From contig NC_057769.1 in assembly GCF_010389155.1 (NCBI RefSeq), positions 20,522,735 through 20,586,734 on the forward strand: 64,000 nucleotides of DNA, given 5' to 3'. Origin of the DNA: Erigeron canadensis (lineage: Eukaryota; Streptophyta; Magnoliopsida; Asterales; Asteraceae). The position numbers and the translations under genes were made by a program. Shown here piece after piece: positions 29,012 to 38,871 of the stretch. A model generated the notes under the pieces. It searched no databases. It saw nothing but the letters and a program-made list of their open reading frames with translations, and was not told the origin of the DNA. Each line of letters opens with the position of its first letter. Positions within the stretch are counted from its first letter, which is position 1.

Positions 29012-31516
29012 TGCCGTGAATCTCGTAATGTAAGGCTTGTTTAGCCACTGATGGGTTAACCCTTATAGAACAATGAGTGTTCTCATAGTACATGGCCTGT
29101 TGTTTGATGCCATACAATCTTCCTCTTGGATGTGTATGCAACAACCTTACTTTTTCTATCTTTACTTATACCTGGCCCATCGCTCTGGGAATAACATAGA
29201 TGTCTATATGGAAACGTTAGTGGCCGAGTTAAAGGAGTTGTGGGATATAATGGAGTAGAGACTTATGATGCATCAACAAACAGTAACTTTCAGATGCGTG
29301 CATCTTTGTTATGGACGATAAGTGACTTTCCAGCTTATGCAAATTTATCAGGCTTAACTCATGTCCTTCTTGCCATAGGCATACAAAAGCACAACGCTTA
29401 ACTCATAGCAAAAATATTGTTTTATGGGACATCGTCGATATTTGTCATGTGATCATTATTTCCGAAAAGATAAGAAGTCTTTTGATGGCACAGAAGAACA
29501 AGAGAGACAACCACATGGCTTAACTGGGTCAGAAGTACTTGATGAGCTACTGGTTTTGAAATTAAGTTTGGAAAACTTGTGAAGAGCAACCAAATCTACC
29601 ATTTAACTGGAAGAAAAGAAGTATTTTTTTTGAGCTACCATACTGGAAAGATAACTTGCTACGCCATAATCTAGATGTAATGCATATTGAGAAGAATGTT
29701 TGTGACAACATCATTGGAACGCTAATGAATCAAGATAGAAAGACCAAGGATCATGTAAAAGCACGCCTTGATTTACAAGAAATGGGTATTAGGCCTAAAC
29801 TTCATCTGAAAGTTCAAAATAACAACAAAGTGTATCTTCCACCTGCTTGTTTCTCAATGGATAAAAAAGAGAAAGATATCTTTTGTCGTGTGCTCAAAAA
29901 GGTGAAAGTTCCAGATGGTTATGTAGCTAATATATCAAGATGCGTAAAGTTAAAACCTCCAAAACTATCTGGCCTTAAAAGTCATGATAGCCATATTTGA
30001 TGCAGCAGCTGCTTCCCTTGCCTTGCGAAATGTGTTGCCTAAGCACGTGCGTTATCTTGTGATGAGCTATGTCATTACTATAATCAATTATGCTCAAAGG
30101 TTCTTAATCCAAATGAATTGGGTTCAAATGGAAATTGAGATTGGAAAAATTCTTTGTGATTTAGAAAGGATATTTCCACCATCATTCTTTGATGTCATGG
30201 TTCATCTTTCGGTTCATCTTGCTTCAGAGGCCAAATTAGGAGGACCAGTTCATTACCGTTGGATGTATCCAATTGAGAGGTATGCATTGATATCTTTGTA
30301 AATACCTTTTAAAAGGATAGAATTGAATCTTATCTTAATATTTTTGATTACTCAGGTATTTATCTTCATTGAAATCTTACATGCGAAACAAGAGTAGGCC
30401 CGAGGGTTCTATTGCAGAAGGATATTTGGCTGAAGAATGTTTGTCATTTTGTTCATTGTACTTATCTGGTGATGTCGATACCATACATAATAAAACTAGC
30501 CGAAATTATGATGACGGTGGTTATGAGGATGTTATACCTATCTTTTCGAAGGTATGTAATACTAGAAGATGTAAGTTCCATGAACTATATTGTATTTACT
30601 CTTACTGTTGCTATCATTATTATAATCTTTTAACATTGTACAGACCACCTGGAGATTTCGACATGAAAATCGAAAATTACGACAGCATTAGATTGAACGT
30701 TTACATAGTGAGAAATTTGAGTCGTGGTTTCAAGATCATGTAAGGAATAGACATATGTGTATTAATTTTGAAATACAATTATAATGATGTAACATTTTCA
30801 AGCTTCTAATTGTCGGATTTATAAAAAAGAAATTAACACATCAAGCTTGCCTTAATTCATTCAGGTTGAGGAGTTGGATGCTAGAGGGGATCATAGAATC
30901 ACAGAGGATTTGAGGAACTTGGCAAGTCGTCCAACTAAGTATGTGAATAAATATAAGGGATTTATCATAAATGGTTTCAGATTTCACACAAAAGACCTAG
31001 AGGAGAATAGGAAAACACAAAACAGTGGAGTTATGCTTGACGCTGACAAATAGCTTCTTGAGTGCCAGAGATAACAATCCTATCGTAGGTGATGTAACTT
31101 ACTACGGGGTTTTGAATGATATCATTGAGTTGCAGTATGCTGTTGACAAGAAAGTAGTTTTGTTCCATTGTGATTGGATCTCAAATGGTTCAAGGAAAAA
31201 AGAAGATGAGAATGGGTTTACTCTACTTAATTTTAAAGGTTTGAAGCCTCATAATGAGCCTTTTATACTAGCTTCTCAAGCACAACAAGTATTTTATGTT
31301 GCAGATCCCGTTGACAAGGGATGGAAAGTTGTGATCAAGACAACGCCGAGAGATTATTATGACATGAATGAACAAACATGTCTTGATGATGTGGAATCGC
31401 ATTTGCAAAGTGAGACATCTATGGGTCCTCAACGTGATGAATATTTGAATATTGAGTTGGTTAGAAAAGGTTTAAAGGGGACTGTTGTTGACAATAATAC
31501 TTACTATACTAGCTAA
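29012..31516 (+). pseudogene. CACTA TNP2-like transposase gene, 5'-truncated and decayed
   Basis: TNP2 signatures: GNNIDVYMETLVAELKELW near 29190, NFQMRASLLWTISDFPAYAN near 29290, MGHRRYL and FRKDKKSFDG near 29420-29490, and HNLDVMHIEKNVCDNIIGT near 29665. DUF4218-like SEAKLGGPVHYRWMYPIERY ends at a likely intron 30280-30355 (GT...AG). Further probable introns are 30552-30643 and 30740-30864, each rejoining readable exons (IERLHSEKFESWF; then YKGFIINGFRFHT). A DUF4216-like part runs to 31516. Several stops and shifts (for example near 29260, 29560 and 31030) make it non-functional. Confidence 0.8.
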
Positions 31517-34500
31517 ATAGCTCGATGGTTTTTGTAACACGCAGAACTATTGCTAAAAGTGAAGACCGTTCTATGAGGTCTGCACTTTGTTTTGCACAGT
31601 ATGTTTATTTGTTTATGCATAGTACATGCCAAATGGTATTGATTTTAGGATGTCCTTATGTTAAGAGGAAATTGGTTATGGTTTACTTGTTTTAATTATA
31701 TTGAAGATGTATGAATCCCAAAATTGATTTATATTTTGGTTAGTAGTGATTCTGTTACCATTATGCGCATACATCAAAAAAAAATTATTTTGGATTTTTG
31801 GCATTCCAAGTCTTGGCCAAATTATATTTTTGCTCAGATTATTTGCTTTAGGTTGCTTTTTAACTAAATGCAGGATGGCCACAAGTGCAATCAGCAAGCA
31901 ATACATGTGTGTTCTTGAATCCATGAACTCCAAAAATGGAAAACCTTCTAAACAGGTGAATACCATTGCCCTTATATATCTGGATTTTGAAACAATAACT
32001 GTTGTAGTGAAACTTAATTTAGTCACGCAATAAATATCTATATAATACATCATTAGATGTATTTATATGATTTGAAGGTCATTTAGATAGTCACAAAGAC
32101 GCAGGTAGCCTATTTGACCTCTGTAGGAGTATTTGAGTGATTTTTTAAGTCCCAATTAGTCCATATGATATCTGCACTTTTAGACGTTTGAATCGTAAGA
32201 GAGTCAACTGTTGGAATTTGAATGCTTAATCTGATTGAAATGTTACAGTTGGAAATTATCGCTCTATAGTATATGCCATTTTATGTATCAATATTAATTA
32301 AAGGTCATTTATAGAGTCTTGCATATATCAACTATCATATGGTTTATCTCATAATCAGTTGGGTATACTCTAAGGCCTCAGTCTCGAGCTTTCACCCGTT
32401 TTTTGTTCGTGTTAGCTTAGCTGGTTTGGTTTTATTGTATATATTTAATGTATTTCAGTTTTCTATGGTTGGAGTTTTGATGGAGTGGGAAGGATTTCAG
32501 GACTAGATTACAATTAGGCAAATGACTAATTATTTCATCATCTTTGTGAGATTGTATTACTTAGATCAGGTGTATCAAAATCCTACTATGACCTAAGTTG
32601 TTTCTACTTGTTTATATTCAATTGCTGACAATTCATTTAGTTTTGTGATTTGGGCTATCGAAATGATTCGTTTTGTGTTTAGTTGGACTGGTGCACAAAA
32701 CAACGTAACCTTGTCAGACTAGAGATGCACTGCGCAAAGCCTTCATGAAAATTGTTTGATTAAATGGCTGAATGGAAATACATGTCGCTAGTGTTTGGCT
32801 GAAACTATTACTTGGTTGCTTCCCTACCGAACCAATTCTGATCAGTATTAGTTTGGCTCGGTATTGATTGTGTACTTGCTTGGTTATTTGCTCAGTTATT
32901 TGCTTGGTTCATTACCATCTGCTAGGTACTGCTTGTGTTGCTAAGTATTTGCTTCTCGGTATAAGTTTGTTGCTCAATCAACTAATTTGCTTGGTTTTTT
33001 TAAACTAGCCAAAGACCGAGCATAATCTTCTCGGTGAATTTGAGTTCAAAGTGAAAACTGGGCCAATTTTGCTTAGTATTAATAGGTTGTTATTTTTGTC
33101 AAACAACCCCGTCTATTTTCTGATCAGAATATTTTGCTCAGCCGGTGATACTTGTTAGTTGCTAAAATTGTTTTAATGATCAGGATCTAATGTTAAACGA
33201 GAAGCACAACATACCCAAATGAGTGATATACATGCCCATAAATCGAAAGGAAAGGATCAGCTGAACCGTTCAAAGTTTCAAGATGAGAATGGACTATCTG
33301 ATGTGGATGTTACAGAATCAGCAAAACTCAAAAAGATTAAAAAGTATCGCAAAAACAAAGCAAGTTCAAAAGCTATGCTGGATGTTGAAGTTAATAATGG
33401 ACTATCTGGTGCAGGATTGGGAAAGCGACCATCTTGCCCTTTTGTGTGAAAGCATGTACAGTAGCTAAACGTTGATGGAATAAAATGAGGTTTCAATGTC
33501 CAGGTAAAATCTACAGATTGAGAAATAAATGCATCCATTTTTGGTCTTAGTTGTAGATGGGGAAAGATGTCGTCTCCTTTTTTAGCTGGGCTGTGGAGCC
33601 AGAAATGGAAGAAAGAAAACTGGTACAGATTCTTTTTAACCTACAATTTTATGAGAAAAATAAAGAGACGCATAACTTTCACAATTTTTGTTTTAATTTA
33701 GAGAGATTGGAGAGGCATGCTTCTTATTTTGAGGTCATCTGGGCTGATTTCTAATGTGCATATAATATAGCAGCATATTATCTCAAATCAGTTTGTATAG
33801 GCTACAGTTTAGCTATGTTTGAACAACCGTTTACTTGACAAAGCCACTTGCTCTATTATCACTTCTACTAGTGTCGAGATGTGTGGGTTGGGTAATAGGT
33901 CACACACATCTGGGTAAAAATCTTTCATTTTATGATACAGGATGAAAACAGGCCAATTTATTTGATAAAACAGGACCATTCGACCTAAGTTTTAACCTCT
34001 TTTTTAACCCATTCTCAATTTAGCTAAGTTATTTGATAGGAACCATTCCACCTGATTGAGATCCAAGTATTAAACATTACTTGGTTTTATTCATTTCTGA
34101 CTCTGAATCAAAATTGTCTGTCTATAATCACTTTGTTTGGTGATGCAGATGAGATTTAAGTGGATATTTGTACTGTCATTAGCATTGCTTCAAGCTGGTT
34201 ACTACAGGCGATTGAGGTAGTCAGTTCTAAAGTCACGTAAGCTCGTTCTGGATGTTGTTAACTACACCAACTCTCGGTTCTTTAACAAATGTTTTCTAAG
34301 AAGTATTTGAATTGATAAATAATTATTTCTGTTTATAAACATTGAAATATGAAGTGGTATTATGGTTCATGAATTGAATTAGTGGTACAAATGATATAGA
34401 TTTTAAAATATGTACCGAGTGATTAGCTGTACACCAAATTACCTCAACACTTGCCATTGGCAATGCTTGAAAGGATAAATAATAATGAGAGAATAAAGAG

Positions 34501-34704
34501 TATATTTGCGATTAAGGTGAGTGAAATAGAAGGATATGAGACCTATTTATAGAGCTCAAGCTACATATAGAGGTTCACCTTTTAGTTATTTGAGATGAGA
34601 TCTTGTGCAACATAATTCGTGTGCACATTTTAGGTTTTCTTTTTGTTTTTTTGAACATTTTAGTTGTACATATATTGTTCTTACTTTTAATTAATTGTTT
34701 CAGG
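31517..34704 (+). other. CACTA interior without a recognisable gene
   Basis: Mostly AT-rich. Possible exon-like islands follow acceptor-like sites: 31873-31955 (MATSAISKQYMCVL... after TGCAG, ending before GTGAAT) and 33180-33448 (Lys-rich, KLKKIKKYRKNKASSK). They could belong to a second CACTA gene or to captured host sequence. The stretch 32800-33140 repeats TGCTTGGT and CTCGGTA-like words, including ACCGAG...CTCGGT at 33015-33036. Confidence 0.4.
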
Positions 34705-35189
34705 TTGAATCAGTTGCAAACACTATGCCAGCAACTGAGAAGGTGGTACAACCCACTCCAGAAGCACCAAAAGAAGTCGAGCCAGTTGCACCTGTACCAG
34801 AGCCATATGTGGTCGATCAAGAGCTAAAAGAAGCAGAAACCGTCTATACTACTCCTCTGCTAGTGGAAGAGCCTGCAGCAGCCACCCCCTAAGTCGTGAC
34901 TAAAGCCAACGCTGATGTGGTGGAAGAGCCTATTAACGTCGAAGTAGGGGAAACAAAAGAAGAGACGAAGACTCAAGAAAAGGTGAAGACGGCTGATGAG
35001 GAAGCCTTGGTCAAGGAAGAAACTCCTACTGTGACCAAAGAGGAAGTCGTCCCTGAAGAAACTCCAGGGACGAAAGAGGTAGTTGTCCCAGAGGATGCGC
35101 TAGTGACCGAGGAAGCTAAAGAAGCCGTTGAGAATGGTGAAATGCCAACTGAGGTTGTTGCGACCACTGAAGTTGCATCAGAGGAATAG
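34705..35189 (+). pseudogene. Captured host-gene-like exon inside the CACTA element
   Basis: After the acceptor-like TTGTTTCAG (34696-34704) an open frame of ~161 codons is interrupted only by a TAA at 34890-34892. It is rich in Glu, Val, Thr and Pro with repeats such as EEVVPEETPGT and TKEVVVPEDALVTEE, and ends with TAG at 35187-35189. Its GC content and codon use are clearly higher than the AT-rich surroundings. It does not resemble CACTA transposase or TNPA. Capture of a host exon by the transposon is the simplest reading; the gene is not identified. Confidence 0.55.
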
Positions 35190-35859
35190 AGTTAAAAGAT
35201 CTCAGAATTGGATATGTTATATTTATGTTATAACTTCGGTTTTTAGTATGGTCGAAATTTCGGTTTTCTAATTTCTATTTTGTCATGATTGGATTATAAG
35301 GAGTGGGCCGTTGGGCACCACTTTGGTCTAAATTACTATTAAATTTAGAAGTTTATTTTGTAATACCCCTAAAATATCGAGTTAATAATATTAATGAGTA
35401 TGATGTGGACTTAGAATTTGTAATAGTTATGTAAAGAAAAAGCTTATTCAGTAAAAAGATTTGGATGCAAATTGTTAGTACTAAAATTGGTACACAGGCT
35501 ATCTTTTGGTTCTTTCTGCACTGAAAATCTTCTTAATTATATCATAAGGATTGAATTTTCATGAAAATATTAGTATCTTTTCCCGACTCATCCCGAATTG
35601 AATCCTCATAACCGTTCTTGGACTTGTACATCCATTGACATGTTCATAATTGATAGATCTGAATAGATGCATTGCCTTATAACTTGATCAAATCAACAAG
35701 CTTTATTTTTGTGAAAAGTTCTTTAAAGAAGTAGTCATTGCAATATCTTCTTTTGGACCCGAAAAAACTAAGTATGCATCATGAAAAAAATGTATACATA
35801 ACAAATTGATGAATGATGAAAACAAATTTACTTAACATTTTTAAGGTTACAAAGTTTAA

Positions 35860-36703
35860 GTGTCAAATATCCTATTAAATTATGTTATAAAATAAATCTC
35901 TAAGGAATAAGCATTAATTCTATAAAATTGATGTTAAATTACTTAAATATAAAGTGTCCTATTATGGTGTATTATAATAAAACATAACTAATAAGAGTCC
36001 TATAAAAGTTATAGTTAATAAAACGTTTGACGAATTAGCGTCTTATAAAACTGATGTTTTATGACTCAAATATCAAGTGCCCTATTATAGTATATTATAA
36101 TAAAGCCACACTGGTTAAGCTTCCTATAATGGTTAAAGTTTTAAGACGCAAGTTTCAAGTGTCCTATTAAGTTATTGTGTGATAAAACTCTAGCAAATAA
36201 ATGTCCTATAAAACTGATGTTTTATGACTCAAATATCAAATGTCCCATTACGATGTATCATAATAATACCACAATGATTAAATGTCCTATAAAGGTCAAA
36301 GTTTTAAGACCCAAGTGTCACATGTCCTATTAAGTTATATTCTAATATGACTTCGACAAAAAAAGGTCATATAACATAGAGTTGTTATGACTTTAGTACC
36401 AAGGGTCCTATTAGGTTGTGTTATAATAGGACCTCAGTGTTCAAGTGTCCTATTACATTATCACATAAGAGGACACTACCAACTAAACGTCTTATAAAGT
36501 AATTTATTAAGATCCATATTTTAAGTGTCCTATTAAGTTATATGATAATAGGACACCAAAAAGTCATCCATCCTATTGAATAACTTCTTAGGACACCTTT
36601 TAAGTAGCATATGTTATATAAGGACCCTAAGCGCTCATCCGTCCTATTAAATAGATTTTTAGGACACTATTTTCATAGCGTCCCACACAAAGGGTCCTAT
36701 AAA
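35860..36703. repeat. CACTA subterminal repeat field
   Basis: The words TCCTATTA and TAATAGGA and longer units such as ACTGATGTTTTATGACTCAA (near 36048 and 36208) recur many times in both orientations up to the terminus. In CACTA elements such subterminal repeats are binding sites for the element's TNPA-like protein. 35190-35860 is AT-rich with no gene seen. Confidence 0.7.
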
Positions 36704-36721
36704 GCCCTTTTTGTTGTAGTG
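36704..36721 (+). repeat. CACTA right terminal inverted repeat
   Basis: GCCCTTTTTGTTGTAGTG; the complementary strand begins CACTACAAC, the diagnostic CACTA terminus. The next bases, ACT, are the candidate 3 bp TSD. Confidence 0.75.
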
Positions 36722-36746
36722 ACTTCATCCATTACAATATATCACT

Positions 36747-36757
36747 AAGGGGGAGAA
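36747..36757 (+). promoter_or_regulatory. E1 polypurine tract
   Basis: AAGGGGGAGAA directly before the 3' LTR. Only ~25 bp of E1 spacer separates it from the CACTA end. Confidence 0.85.
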
Positions 36758-37110
36758 TGTTAGAAATCCAAAAATAGTGATAAATTGTAATTAAGATTGT
36801 GGACTTACTTGTTGTTCAATCATAGATATATGATAACTAAGGATGAGGAGCTAAATATAAAGTTTAGCATGTGTAAGGACTTATAGGATAAATACTTCTC
36901 ATTCCTTAGGCATCATATATATACATGTACATATAACTATTTCAATAACAACCTTCATAATTTCCTTACACCTAAGTCCGTCTCAAAACACACACACACA
37001 CACACACACACACTCTCTCTCTCAATACACACACTGAACACACCAAGAACACACACACTAACATCCACCATTGTTGAGATCGAATCTAGAGCAGAAATCG
37101 TGTTATTACA
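36758..37110 (+). repeat. E1 3' LTR
   Basis: Begins TGTTAGAAATCC, ends GTGTTATTACA and is followed by TSD GAAGT. It carries (CA)n and (CT)n runs near 36987-37023. Confidence 0.9.
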
Positions 37111-37121
37111 GAAGTCTATGA

Positions 37122-37944
37122 TATGCCGAGCAAATACCTTGGCGTATAGAACAAATAGATTGAACTTCACATTTGATTATATGAAATGTCTTTTGATTAA
37201 ACAACAAGAATGTTGCCAATTGATAAAGGAACTTTTCAAGTAAAAAAATAGTTTCAAGTCATTTTGAAGAGATTTTAACTGTTTGCCGAGCAAAATGCTC
37301 TGCAAATAGTATAAATTGAAGGTTGTGACTTAGAAACTTTTTCAAGGAAAATGGTGATTTGCCGATCTTATCGCTCTGTAAATGGTTTAAAATGAATTAC
37401 AAAATTTTTCATGTGAAATGTGTTGTTTGCCGAGCTTAGAGCTCTGCAAACCTCTTTATTTAAGAAAGACTTACGAAAATTATTTCTAGAAGATCTCATG
37501 AACGAACTCAAGTGCAAAGTTTTGTAAACAATGTATTTTGAAAAAGATTTATATTGATTTGCCGAGCAAAATGCTCTGCAAATAAGAACTTTGGCACTTT
37601 GGAAAACCTTTTTGAGTTCAAAGCTCTGCATTCATCGAAAATCCTTTGATTGGGTAGTGAGAAATTAGTGGTTTGCCGAGCAAAAACCTCGGCAAATGGC
37701 AATTATGTGATTCAATCCTTGTGAAAGTATGAGGGTTAGGGTTAATTCTTCTAAAGTATGCCGAGCAAAAAGCTCTGCATATAGTTGAAAACACTTGAAG
37801 GAAGTTTATGAAACCCCTTTGTTTTCCGAGCAAATATCTCGGCATCCTTTAGAAAAGATTGATACTTTCAAGCCCAGGAAACATTGAAGGTTTGAACATG
37901 ACCGTTGACACTTGCATTAATTGTCAAGCAAACACCTCGGCATT
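37122..37944. repeat. E0 spacer palindrome array (TTTGCCGAGC / GCTCTGCAAA)
   Basis: Nine copies start near 37122, 37282, 37358, 37426, 37558, 37672, 37757, 37821 and 37920. Each is about 25 bp: arm TTTGCCGAG, 5-8 nt variable loop, arm CTC(T/G)GCAAA. With the two copies at 6886-7018 they form an array in the spacer between E0 pol and ORF3. The same motif fills the E0 leader at 62075-62725. Confidence 0.85.
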
Positions 37945-38871
37945 TAGAAAAAATTCAACCTTATTTCCGGAAATCACCCAAACCAATAAATCAACCCAGA
38001 AAATTTGATTTGATGAAAAACAGAGCAGTTTAGAGTGAGAAACAACACTTGTATAGCCTAAACATGCATCTAAATACATCAAACAGTACATCAAAACATC
38101 ACATAACACATAACGACCATGATTAGTTCATGTAGGCATTTAATCAAACAGTTTGTATTCAAATGAGAATCAACAATTTCTACCTTTTTTACGTGATGAT
38201 CTGAAGAAGAAAGAAGATGAAATGAACTTAGAATCACTCAGAGAACACAACCGTTTTCAGATATAACCCAAACAACTCAACAACTTGAAATACAAAGTGA
38301 GAAGAAAATGATCGGATGATGATGAGAGAAAACAAGAAGTTGTTTTGAATTTGAAAAAAAGTAAATGAGCCCCGCTCATTTCTTCTTCTTTTTAATAAAA
38401 AAACGGGTCATGGACCTGGGTCAACCCGCGTGTCTACCCAGATCGAGTCTGATGGGCTTTTTGACATATTTGGGCTTGGCAATACACATTGGGCTTAGAA
38501 TCTTTTTGAATTTTCTCATAAAATTGGGCTAAAAAAAGGTTTTTATTTTTAAAAAAATAGAAGAAAAGTAAAAAAAATCTTTTTGACTTTTTATCTTTTC
38601 CAATTTTGTATTTGATTTTTAGATTTTAGAAAAACACACAAATGAAAGTAAATTTTAAACATAACGAACAAAAATAAAACACACAGATTTACATGCATTT
38701 GCAAACTCCCCCTCGAATTAAGCATATAAGAGAAAGATTAATTTACAAACTCCCCCTAAAATCATGCATTCTACCCTTTTTCTCCCCCTCAAACATTGCA
38801 TGTAATATTAAGTAAAACACATCAATGTTTGAAACTATTAATTGAACACAGAATACATACCATGAAAGCAT
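37945..38871 (-). other. E0 spacer next to pol
   Basis: Non-coding in both directions as far as I can read, AT-rich, with pyrimidine-rich tracts (CTCCCCCT near 38708 and 38750). It lacks the 56 nt hairpin repeats found after pol in E1-E3. Confidence 0.5.

Larger units (their letters stand above)
29012..36721 (+). mobile_element. CACTA (En/Spm) DNA transposon inside the E1 spacer, 5' end in the gap
   Basis: The transposase is of the TNP2 type with DUF4218- and DUF4216-like parts (29012-31516). The right end reads GCCCTTTTTGTTGTAGTG (36704-36721), whose complement begins CACTACAACAAAAAGGGC, a CACTA terminus. It is preceded by a subterminal repeat field. The next bases are ACT, and the E3 spacer has ACGTACTTCATTC at the equivalent site, so insertion after ACT with a 3 bp TSD would fit. 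The left end and TSD are not visible. Confidence 0.82.
7039..37110 (+). mobile_element. E1: plus-strand Copia element carrying R, E2 and a CACTA element
   Basis: LTRs at 7039-7383 and 36758-37110 differ by about five substitutions plus a CA/CT microsatellite change. GAAGT flanks both ends (7034-7038 and 37111-37115). The left LTR is followed by a primer-binding site and the right LTR is preceded by a polypurine tract. This ties the two sides of the 100-N gap into one insertion of ~30 kb. Internally E1 has lost the gag N-terminal region and the integrase core. Its 3' spacer holds R, E2 and a CACTA transposon. Confidence 0.88.

Noticed and set aside
28842..29144. ORF reading across the N gap
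   Set aside because: It spans 100 N and joins unrelated LTR and transposon sequence.
36955..37170. Cys/Val repeat ORF on the minus strand
   Set aside because: It is the translation of the CA/GT microsatellite in the E1 LTR.
37368..37845. Set of short minus-strand ORFs rich in CRAF/ARQ repeats
   Set aside because: They arise from translating the repeated GCCGAG/CTCTGCAAA palindromes. Frames differ between copies, so coding selection is unlikely.
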